Assembly (NCBI GenBank): GCA_039654915.1
Contig: CM077599.1
Span: 11,782,501 to 11,846,500, forward strand
Origin: Aquilaria yunnanensis
Taxonomy: Eukaryota; Streptophyta; Magnoliopsida; Malvales; Thymelaeaceae
Direction: 5' to 3'
Length of the DNA stretch: 64,000 nucleotides
The position numbers were made by a program, and so were the translations under genes. Under the pieces are notes generated by a model that was given only the letters and a program-made list of their open reading frames with translations, did no database searches and was not told where the DNA came from. Of this stretch, positions 55,509 through 64,000 are shown one piece after another. Numbering within the stretch: the stretch's first letter is position 1; each line of letters opens with the position of its first letter.

Positions 55509-57739
55509 AAAGATTTGTGTGCTCTCAAAGCCAAAATATAAGCATATATAAGAGTATATAAAGGATTGCACATATAGTATTACTATATGAGATATGATGA
55601 TTTGTCTCAATCATTAATTGGAATAATGATTCCTCATGTATATTATGAATATTTATGTAGATAAATATTTGAACAAGATCAAATAAATTACTCTTAAACA
55701 TTTAACTATTAAGAATAGAGTAAATGGCATTAGTTCTGTAAATCTAAAAATAATATGAACTTAAATACATGTGTAACATACACATATTTATTTTCAAATT
55801 AACAGTGCCATGATTCTAACTATGGTTGGGCTAGTCCAGCTTATGTTTAACAATATTGTAGTTGGATAGTGAATGAAATAAAATAAAGTATGTGGTTTCA
55901 TGTGAAATATCTCTGAATTCTTGATTGATTTTATAATATTGTATAAGATGTTAAAAATTAGCAAATGACTAATTTAATAATATATAAGAGACGTATGTGA
56001 AATCTCTCTATCAGAGAAATCACGTGTAGAATAAACTGAAATTAAGAAGATGAATTCAAGTGTATGAAATTTGTAGATTTTGCTCTTATAGAATTAAAAA
56101 ACAAGTTACTCAGATAATTATTTTTATAATCTAAGCCTGGTATATACTAATTTAATAACTTGGAACTAGTTATAATTTCCAATATATATATCACAACTTT
56201 AATTGCAAGTTGAGCGGCTTTGGCAGCCGGGGCGGCAAAAGACAAAATGTTTGTAACCTTAATTCATAGTTTCATACTCTTGTACAAAACTAAATAAGAA
56301 ATTAACATCTTTGTGTTACTCCACAACTTCAGGGCCAAAAGTTCCTTGCCGGCTGATTGTAAGAACTCCCCATTGGATGTTTCCAAGTAACTTCAACAAG
56401 GTCTGGGGATTAAGTCTTGCAGCTTTAATCTTCAGTCGCTTCTCAGAATTGACAATTCATAAGCCTGGGGAGTCGCTCACCCTCAGCATTTTGGCCACTC
56501 TACTCTCCCCTGTGGTAATTTAACAGCCAACAACCATCACAGTAATAGATGAAGCATATATGATCGTACTACTGGTTTTAGTACCCTATCCCAAAAACAT
56601 TGATACTTTTTTTATTCTTTTTTCCATCTCAAATTAAATCAATGGCACTTAAAATGTATTTATTGAGCGGATATATACACACACGCACATGTATCCTGAT
56701 AAGAAGTCACATCCATACACTTTCAAATAAGATGAACGCCATACTCGTTTTCTTTTTTATAAATTTTTTTCCTCTCTTGATCTTTTTGGAGAGGTATTAA
56801 CTAGTACGTAACATTAAATTTTAATTATAGAGATGGCTGGTGGCGAGGTATATTGAATGCTTCCTCAGGTGGAACATTCCTATGAAGAAGTACGGCATGC
56901 TACCGAGGGAGGGATTTTTCCACCATGTGTCCGGGTGCCAGATAGGGATGCTGCCTGAGAATTTCTACAGCAAAGTAGAAAAGGGAAGCATCCTGCTGCA
57001 GAGGGTTGAGGAAGATTTAAGGTTCTGTGAGGAAGGGCTAATTGTAGACAAAGAGATGAAGCCAGCGGATGTGGTCATTTTCGCCACCGGATACGAGGGT
57101 CATCGGAAGCTTAGCAAAATCTTCGAGTGCCCTGTCTTCCAATTGCATATGGCAGGATCACCGGATTCCATTCTTCCTCTCTACAGGTAATTAATTAATG
57201 TTACCTAGCTAGCTAAGTAATTAAGCTACCTAGACTTAGTAATTAATAAGCCATATGTGAGCAAATTAACTAAATGAGAAATTAAGAACAGACCATGCAT
57301 GCATCATCGTGACGATCTAGCTAATCTGCACAAATGATGTATATATCTATTATCCATCTGTACGTGGCTATATATGTGTGTCTGTGTGTACAGGAAAATG
57401 ATCAATCCTCGAATTCCTCGGCTGGCGGTGATTGGGTTCTCGGAGAACTACGCCAACATGTTCACGTCAGAGATTGAATGCCAGTGGGTGGTGAGCCTGC
57501 TAGCCGGAAAAGTGCAGTTGCCGAGCTTGGGGGAGATGGAGGAGGAGATAAAACTGTGGGGGGATTACTTGAACAAGTACAGTGGGAGGCATTTCAGGAA
57601 GTCATGCGTTACCCCCATTCACATTTGGTACATCGACCAGCTTTGCAGAGATATGGGATGCAACCCTAAAAGGAAGGGACGATTTCTGGCCGACCTCTTC
57701 CAGCCTTACAACCCCACTGATTATGTTGGCTTAGCTTAA
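51341..57739 (+). CDS. FMO1-like: Flavin-containing monooxygenase, FMO1-like, six exons, 522 aa
   Basis: FAD- and NADPH-dependent monooxygenase. In the FMO1 group the known role is N-hydroxylation of pipecolic acid for systemic acquired resistance; membership of that group is inferred from overall likeness. Exons: 51341-51574, 52274-52486, 55199-55436, 56333-56514, 56831-57186, 57394-57739. All introns are GT-AG, and the phases join to 1569 coding bases. Motifs: FAD site GAGVSG at residues 10-15; the FMO signature [11 protein letters not shown] in exon 3; a second nucleotide-site segment [12 protein letters not shown] (second glycine positions not canonical, as in FMO1 relatives); FATGYEGH in exon 5. 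No stop or frameshift, and length fits the family. Intron 2 (2712 bp) holds a MITE and a PRA1-bearing fragment; intron 3 starts with an (AT)n run. The paralogous last exon at 20731 is broken. Confidence 0.93.
52545..52930. mobile_element. MITE in FMO intron 2
   Basis: Imperfect inverted ends, CAGTTTATTTTAACTTAAGTTAA and, at the right, GTTAACTTAAGTTAAAATGAACTG. The interior matches the MITE at 48640-50130 without the MULE. Terminal bases and target duplication not fixed. Confidence 0.7.
53559..54360 (+). mobile_element. MULE-like fragment carrying a PRA1 copy, right end not found
   Basis: The left end GGATAAAATCTATTCGTGATCC, then phrases TAAAGTCCCTTACCC and TTTGAGTCCC, are of the same style as the MULE ends at 48868. 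No mirrored right end appears before exon 3, so it is truncated or rearranged. The GC-rich cargo from about 53860 to 54300 stands out from the AT-rich intron. Confidence 0.55.
53868..54300 (+). pseudogene. Captured PRA1-family protein copy in FMO intron 2
   Basis: PRA1 proteins are small ER/Golgi membrane proteins that bind prenylated Rab GTPases. In one frame the sequence reads [35 protein letters not shown], then [20 protein letters not shown] (given here in parts), a stop TAG at 54181-54183, [11 protein letters not shown] and a final TDYS-like acidic end with stop at 54298-54300. The two hydrophobic hairpins and the acidic tail are the PRA1 plan. The N-terminus is short and poorly preserved. 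There are no introns. It lies sense to the FMO gene, so it would be transcribed with it. Confidence 0.75.
54361..55198 (+). other. Remainder of FMO intron 2; AT-rich, no gene
   Basis: No domain or repeat recognised; the 71-codon F/L/Y-rich frame at 54804-55019 reflects T-rich DNA. Confidence 0.5.
55463..55505. repeat. (AT)n microsatellite at the start of FMO intron 3
   Basis: About 21 AT units, some 25 bases after the exon 3 donor (GT at 55437). Confidence 0.95.
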
Positions 57740-58070
57740 TTTAATTTATTACCCGCCCATCCTTCTTAATTCCAAGCCACAACTGCCTACTACGCTATTC
57801 CTGTCTATCTATCTATCCATTCATCTATGCTAAATAATCAAAAGTGTGATGGTGTATAAGACATTTTCACCCTTAAAGGAGTATGTTACATGCATAGCGA
57901 CTGTCTACGTTGGGTTGGCTTAATTTTATTACCTGCCCATCGTCCATCCCAGCCACAATTGACTACTACTCTGTTGTCCATCTTTATCTATCTGTCTATC
58001 TATCTATCTATCTATATGTAATAAATAATAACAGGTGTGTTGGTGGTGTATAAAACATTTTCATTCTTAA

Positions 58071-58409
58071 GGATTAATTACAGTTTGCCCCCTAAGGTTT
58101 AAGTGACGTTACATTTTACCATTTCTTCAGAAATATATACTTTATCCATGTTGTACACTTTACTCTCTTAAAAAAACTGTTTTACATTTACATATATAAA
58201 GCAAAAATTAATAATTTAAAATATTCATTAACTGTAAAAAAGTATCATAAAGACTGAAATTATTATGAGCTAACTATTGTACAATTTAAATTAAAATTTC
58301 AGAAGCCGCTATCAAACAGTGTAAAAAAGGGAGCAAGGCATGTATTTTTAAGCATGAGGGGCAAAGTATAATATCACTTAAAATCCTAGGGGCAAAGTGT
58401 AATTAACCC
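58071..58409. mobile_element. MULE-type MITE, 339 bp (copy in FMO duplicate 2)
   Basis: Orthologous to 22143-22452. Ends GGATTAATTACAGTTTGCCCCC and GGGGCAAAGTGTAATTAACCC. Confidence 0.78.
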
Positions 58410-58674
58410 TATATATAGTTAGATATAGTGGATGCTTTTCCAAAATTTCCTCACACAATTTTATGTAATATCTATCACATACCTTACACTAGATCATGTC
58501 TCGTCTTCTCAAATAGTCGGTTGTTGAGTATGGTTTTTAGTGTCACTGTAATCATTCTCGTGCTTCAACTGTGACTCTTTTAACCCTTCCTCCCATGATT
58601 TGCTCGACAATGACCAGACAAGATGAGGCAAGAAAAAAAATATGATGACGACGGTGATGACAAGATAAGAAGAA

Positions 58675-58700
58675 GAAGATGATGATGATGATGATGACGA
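58675..58700. repeat. (GAT)n microsatellite
   Basis: AGAAGAAGATGATGATGAT run in the duplicated tail; expanded compared with copy 1 near 22680. Confidence 0.85.
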
Positions 58701-58959
58701 CAAGATGGGAAGACAACATTGACGACATATTAAAGTTGGAGAAGATGAGAAGTTGTTAAATCATCCCACACTGGCGACCAAAGGCTAGTAGGGATGGTGA
58801 GATCGAGCAGGCAAGCGACAATCAATGCAATTTGGAGGCAAGCAACAATGACCGCAAGATTTGGAGGCTGAAGGTGAAGATGTAACTATGATGCGAGCGG
58901 TGGCTGTGAGATTTGAATATGATGACTTGTAGTGTCAAAAAAATGAGATTTATATATTG

Positions 58960-59480
58960 TGTTAGACACTTTTATCTGTTGGTTTAGATACTTTTAGATA
59001 TTTATTTAGAGATGTCTTCTTATTAATTCATTCTTTAGATATTAATTTAGACACTTTTACTTATTGGTTTTTACACATTTTTTTCTTCTCAAAATAATCA
59101 ATTGTTTGCATATTATTCTATAGACTTTGACATAACCCATTAGATACTTTTGTATATTGTTTTAGACAATTTTACATATTAATTCATGCACTTTTATTTC
59201 TGAATAAAATAAATTTTTTGTATATTGCTTCATATACTTTTACATATTACTTCATATACTTTTACATCTTGCTTCAGATACTTTTACACTTTATATATTA
59301 TCTAAAGAAAATAAAATGTCTACATATTGTGTTATACACTTTTACATGCTTTTATAGACACATTTACACTTTACATATTATCTGAAGAAAACAAAATGTC
59401 TATACATTGTTTCATACACTGTCACATACATCTTTAGATACTTTTACATATTGTTTTTACATTTTTGCATCTTATCTTTG
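58960..59480. repeat. Degenerate minisatellite, about 22-26 bp unit
   Basis: Many loose copies of ATACTTTTACATATTGCTTCA/ACACTTTTA. An AT-rich decayed array with no coding content. Confidence 0.7.
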
Positions 59481-59559
59481 ACACTTTTCTAGTTTGTTTA
59501 TGTGCCAGTTGGTTGGTGGAGACAATCAAGGAATGGCCGAATAATGTCGTGCAGTAGAA

Positions 59560-59850
59560 GCAACCAAGGTGAATGAGAGGCGAAGATTTAGGGTGATATA
59601 GGGTAGATCTGGAGGTAAATGATGATGACATAATTCAAAGGCAAACAATGATAGCGTGTAATTCAAAGGTGAGCGATGGTGACCTAATCACAAGGGTGAG
59701 TAGCAATCCAGAGGCAAGAAGGTGATGATACAATTTAAAGGTGGATGATGATGAGATTTGGAGGTGAACAGCATCAAGATCCAAAGGAAAAAGGTGACGA
59801 TCCAATTTGGAGGCAAACAACAACAGCGAGATCTTGAGACAATGATTTTG
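59560..59850. repeat. Degenerate repeat, about 32-36 bp unit
   Basis: Repeated AATTCAAAGG(T/C)(G/A)A(G/A)C(G/A)ATG and GATTTGGAGG(T/C)GAA phrases. Similar phrases at 58790-58880 (GCAATTTGGAGGCAAGCAACAATG) indicate one older array broken by the minisatellite. Confidence 0.6.
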
Positions 59851-61096
59851 AATGATGACAATTAAGTGGAGATGGCATTAATGATGTGGGGCTTCTTATT
59901 GGATGGGGAGATTTTAGTACAGAGGCAATTTGCTCAAATTTTAAGTTGGGTTGTGAGTTATATATAGAAAATTAGAGGTGGATTAATATATTTAGTTAAA
60001 TATATGTCTATAAAAGAGTCTAAAATATAAAAAAATTGCATAAAAGTTGCATAATATAATTAGCAAAACCATCGCATTAATATATTAATATATATAAAAG
60101 CAGGTAATCTGGCAGAATTGTCATTTGACAATTATTAAAAATTTGAGGTAATTCCTCCATTTGACACATGTATTCCTGAATTTAATATAGGTTGACGCAT
60201 CGTGATTTCCCATTTTCACCCTGCTAGTGTACACGTGTCATATAGCGATTTGATTAAGGTTTGACTTTAACCAATTTAAGGACTATTAACACTTTTGCCA
60301 CCTGCACTATGAGCTTAACACGTGTCCAACAGTTTCAATAAAATCTATTCAATTTTTTAATTACTGCATGCAGACCCACACTCTCCATCTTCAGTTCTCA
60401 ATTCAAGGCAAACCTTGTCCCAAAAAACAGTTTTAAAAATTTAAATATATGATTTCAAAATCTCATTGAAACTGAAATGGTTTTTTTTTTTTAAATCTTT
60501 GATTTTATACAATATACTTTCTTTTTTGAAATTTTTTTCAAATTAGTTTTTTTTTAAAAAAAAATCAACTTTTTAACCCTATATGTTTTAACTGTTGCTT
60601 ACGTTTCCTTACTTTATTCACATAGATAGCCTAGTACTTTTTTACCAGTTACTGATGCAGTTACTTTTTACATATATAAATACTGATCGAAATTCATAAT
60701 ATTAGTTTCTTCTATTTCAAGCTTCTCATCACTAGTCAACATTCTTACCATGAACATATACTTCATAGCATGAGCTTCTCTTTCCTTCTTCTCTACGCGT
60801 TTGTTCATTACACCTATGGAGAGCAACAAAATTCAATATTAACTACTTGAATAACTGAAAAAATCATCTCGATACAAATTTTATTCTAATTCCTTTTTCC
60901 ATGCTATTATCTATTCTAATCTAAGAGAAGACATTGTTGTTTACAGAATATCATCATCATTAATTAAGAGTATCTACTATCAATTTTAGACACATAAAAA
61001 GGTAAGGTCGCCGGCTTGACAGTCTAATTTTTTATCTCTATTAACCCATTAGAGTACTTTTTATGTGAAGCAGGTTTATGATAAAAGTCACCTACC

Positions 61097-61097
<1 letters not shown>
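59851..61097. other. AT-rich spacer, no gene seen
   Basis: Contains an ACACGTGTC pair (about 60230 and 60318), possible G-box-like words, but no linked gene. Confidence 0.45.

Positions 61098-61138
<41 letters not shown>
61098..61138. repeat. (AT)n microsatellite
   Basis: About 19 AT units. Confidence 0.95.
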
Positions 61139-61140
<2 letters not shown>

Positions 61141-61639
61141 TAAATAACCTGAACTATAAAAACTGACAGTTAGGCCATTTTGGCAGACGTGCTACAAATC
61201 GCACAAAATTATTATTTTATCAAATGCACTTCACCTTCGAAAGTAATCGCAAAACTTGTGGATCTCCTCCGATCATGATTTCTGCAATCTTTGCTCTAAT
61301 CTTCATCTTCGATTGTGATTTCTTAGGTTTGCCATTCTGATCGTCTTCTCCGACAACTTCTTGCAATCATAGTTTTTTCAATTTTTGTGATTTCACGTCA
61401 ATCATCTTTTTTGGCCTCTGTTCTGCGATTTCAACTGTTTTGGCAATTTTCGCTTTGATCATCTTCTCGACCCTGCTTGTTGTATTCTTTGTGATATTTG
61501 CTTTGATATGTTCTTTTTGCTTTTCTGTATGCCATTTTTTTCATTTTAAAGTTGTTATATGTTACTGTATGGGTTGTTGTTTGTTTTTTTCATTTAGAAA
61601 TCAAAAAAAAATTATGCCAACAACTACTTTAAAAGAACA
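61139..61639. other. Unassigned DNA before the satellite
   Basis: Recurring TTTGTGATTT/TTCGATTGTGATTTC and GATCATCTTCTC phrases (61240-61480) suggest a decayed repeat. The 88-codon hydrophobic frame from 61440 runs into the satellite and is not convincing. Confidence 0.4.
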
Positions 61640-62790
61640 TATACATAGTTTAAAAAGAACATCAACATTTGAAAAAACATATGTAAATGTAGAAAGACAC
61701 ATATAAACGTGAAGAAAAGAACATGTGCATGTAAAGAAAAAAATACATATGTTAAGAAATATTTATTCAGAACAAATTTGTATGTATATGTACATGTACA
61801 CACACATATATAAAAATATATATGTATAGAAAGAAAAGAACATATGCAAATAAAACAAAAAACATATACATAGCTACATAACCTATAGTAAGAAAAACAT
61901 ATATATATGTATAAAAGAACACATCGATATAAAGAAAACAACATATGCCTATAAATAAAAGTACACATACATTCACATGCATATTTATAGAGCAAATATA
62001 AAAAAAACACATGGATAGAGGAACACATCAATTTAAAGAAAAGAACATATGCACATAAAGAAAAGAACATATATCTTCATATATATTTATACAAAACAAA
62101 TAGAAAAAAAAATATTATGAACATACACACATGTATAAGTGAGTGTATACCCATAAAAAAAATAACATAGGCATGCAAATAAAAGAACACATACATTAAG
62201 AAATATCTATTCAGAACTAATTTGCATATACATTCATACATGTATAAAAGAACATATGTGTAGAAGGAAAAAAACACATGCAAATAAATCAAAGAACATA
62301 TGCATAGTTACGTAAACTATAGTGAAAAGAACATACACATGTATATAAAAAACATATCCATATAAAAAAACCATATGCCTACAAAGAAAATAATACATAC
62401 CTTCATAAACATATATACATAACAAATATCAAAACACACATGCACAGAGGAACATATGCATTTAAAGAAAAGAACATATACATTTAAAAAAAAAAGAACA
62501 TATCACATATATCAATACAGACCAAATATCAAAAGCCATTATGAACATACATGCATATACAAATGACCATATACATATAAGGAAAAGAACATGTGCGTAT
62601 AAGAAAAGAACATATTTGTTCAAAAATATCTATTCTGAGCAAATATGCATGTATAAGTGCATGTACATATACACATATATAGAAGAACATATGCATAGAA
62701 AGAAAAGAATATATACAAATAAAGCAAGGAACATAAGTGTAGTTACATAAACTACAGTAAAAACAACATACATACATGTACAAACAAAGA
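61640..62790. repeat. Higher-order tandem repeat, about 435 bp x about 2.6
   Basis: Basic units of about 20 bp resemble AAAGAAAAGAACATATGCAT. Landmark phrases recur at about 435-bp steps: AAGAAATAT(T/C)TATTCAGAAC at 61754, 62196 and (variant) 62622, and ACATA(G/A)CTATAGT-type text near 61880, 62315 and 62748. All reading frames across it (Y/F/C/V-rich on the minus strand) are repeat translations. Confidence 0.8.
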
Positions 62791-63042
62791 AAAATGGAAA
62801 AAAGTAAAAAAGATATGAGAAGAAAAAAAGAAAAATAGAAGTAGGATAAAATGTAGATGATATATATGAAAAAGCTTGGAAAAAAAAAAAGAAATTGGAA
62901 GGGGAAAAAGCCAAACAAAAAACTAAAAAAAGTAAAAAATAAAACAAAAAAAAAAGTATGGAAAAAGTAAAAAGTATAACTATGGAGACTAGAGCCCTCA
63001 TCGCCTTGATTTTGAAGAGAACTCCAGCCACTCTAATATTTT
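62791..63042. other. Purine-rich low-complexity DNA
   Basis: A/G-rich GGAAAAAGTAAAAA-type sequence continuing out of the satellite; no gene. Confidence 0.6.
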
Positions 63043-63268
63043 TACACTTATGTCAAGAAGCCGCTTATAAAACTTGTATTATAATAATAAACCTATCAAG
63101 CACACAAGTGTGCCTGGTGCACATAAGAATTGACATATTTAACCCGTAACATTTTCACACTTATGTCAGGATGTCGCTTAAAAAGCTTTTATTATAATAA
63201 TAAACCTATCAGGCACACTTGTGTGTGCCTGGTACATATAAGAATTGACATATTTAACCCGTAACATT
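63043..63268. repeat. Tandem duplication, about 114 bp x 2
   Basis: Two copies from ACACTTATGTCA(A/G)GA through ATTATAATAATAAACCTATCA(A/G) to TTTAACCCGTAACATT. Each contains a small palindrome-like CACACAAGTGTG / CACACTTGTGTGTG segment. Confidence 0.9.
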
Positions 63269-64000
63269 CATTGATCCAATTGTTTTATCTTCAACATTTA
63301 GGTTTGATTTCGTGTGAAGAAGTAACAAAATCAAATACTTCAATCCAATCACCAAGTTCCTTTTTACCTATTACCATCTTTATAGTTTTATATTTGACAT
63401 ATGCGATGGACTATGTGCGCTGTTGAAATATATTTGCATGCAATTTTTTAATTGAAGCATTAATCAATAAAAAACACCAATGCACTACTTTTGTATGTTT
63501 TTTTTATTTCTCTTCCCTTCTCAACACCTTGCAAAGTATGTTCTAATGATAAAATTGTACTATAGCATGCATTTCTATAAGAACGTACTAATCTCTAAAT
63601 AAGAATGCCTATAGGAAGGTGCAATGTAGTCTGTTTTCCAAACTACAGTTTTTGAAAATTATTTTCCACCAATAATTTTTTTTATGTTATAATTTCCTGA
63701 TTATCTTATTCTAATTTTTCAAATCTGTTCTAGATGGTTATTTTAGTTTGTATTTGTTTTTGTTTTAAATGCTATGAAGACATGGTTATATTGCTTTTTT
63801 TTCCTATGAATTATTACTATTATTTCCCTACATATGATCTATACATAGCTAGTTTGTTTACAAGTTTATAACCACATTGTCTTTCCCTTAGGTTAGTTAT
63901 GGTTCTTACACAGTCAGAGCACTTAACCAATGGTAAATTCACCATAGTAAAGAGAAATTTCTAGGAAATTGGTTCTTCATTTCATATCCTTAGTACCCAT
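63269..64000. other. Spacer to the window end, no gene seen
   Basis: AT-rich; no supported frame, RNA gene or repeat. Confidence 0.45.

Larger units (their letters stand above)
57350..58800 (+). repeat. Duplicate segment, copy 2 (end of FMO gene and 3' flank)
   Basis: Partner of 20700-22800. Shares intron 5, exon 6, TCTA repeats, the MITE and the GATGA-rich tail, and lacks the NFS1-bearing insertion. Confidence 0.85.

Noticed and set aside
61624..63031. Overlapping 'membrane protein' frames on the minus strand
   Set aside because: Repeat translations of the 435-bp higher-order array and adjoining purine-rich DNA.
1..64000. tRNA, rRNA, plastid or mitochondrial DNA insertions
   Set aside because: Scanned by eye for tRNA-like arms and organellar gene text; nothing convincing seen. 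The only tRNA-related match is the TRIM primer site.

Overview
This is AT-rich plant nuclear DNA, very probably from a eudicot. The evidence is one spliced flavin monooxygenase gene, TATA-box promoters, and a dense nest of plant transposon families: Ty3 Tat/Ogre, Ty1/copia, TRIM, CACTA, Mutator-like, hAT, Stowaway and LINE. No species can be named from the sequence. There is no bacterial, CRISPR or organellar signal. Nearly all the DNA is mobile elements and their debris, and only one gene looks fully functional.

Layout. 1-11908 is the 3' half of a Tat/Ogre-type Ty3 retrotransposon: integrase end, then three tandem copies of a small basic Cys-rich protein gene, a LOG (cytokinin-activating enzyme) pseudogene, a roughly 24-unit hairpin minisatellite (split by a 971-bp solo LTR), the polypurine tract, and a 2870-bp 3' LTR. 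Two of the Cys-rich copies and the LOG unit have their own TATA box. The retrotransposon abuts and interrupts a CACTA transposon (11909-20661), which carries a second-ORF remnant and a decayed TNP2-type transposase, itself cut by a second solo LTR. The CACTA end lies in what was intron 5 of a flavin monooxygenase (FMO) paralogue. Only the last exon of that paralogue remains here (20731-21076), with a stop codon.

20700-22800 duplicates the end of the intact FMO gene and its 3' flank (57350-58800). It has gained a TIR element carrying an NFS1 (cysteine desulfurase) fragment. 23040-24185 is a copia remnant. 24361-29674 is a TRIM element whose 5' LTR was split by a 1.5-kb solo LTR, which was in turn split by a 3280-bp solo Tat LTR; the two solo LTRs have perfect 5-bp target duplications. 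29.9-37.5 kb is decayed repeat DNA with a LINE fragment and a hAT MITE. 37.7-41.0 kb is a long foldback element holding a MULE with a perfect 10-bp target duplication. 42.9-46.4 kb is a LONGIFOLIA/TRM-like pseudogene split by another Tat-related solo LTR. 48.6-51.2 kb holds a second MULE and a second foldback copy, which ends just upstream of the FMO TATA box.

The intact gene (51341-57739, + strand) has six exons, encodes 522 residues and resembles the FMO1 group. Its intron 2 holds a MITE and a MULE-like fragment with a PRA1-family gene copy. From 58.8 kb to the end there are minisatellites, including a three-copy higher-order repeat of about 435 bp, and no convincing gene.

The strongest candidate for something new is the cargo of the Tat element: tandem Cys-rich genes, reminiscent in layout of plant-virus nucleic-acid-binding proteins, plus a LOG gene, between integrase and 3' LTR. 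Two further themes are repeated gene capture by TIR elements and a hairpin element against the FMO promoter.
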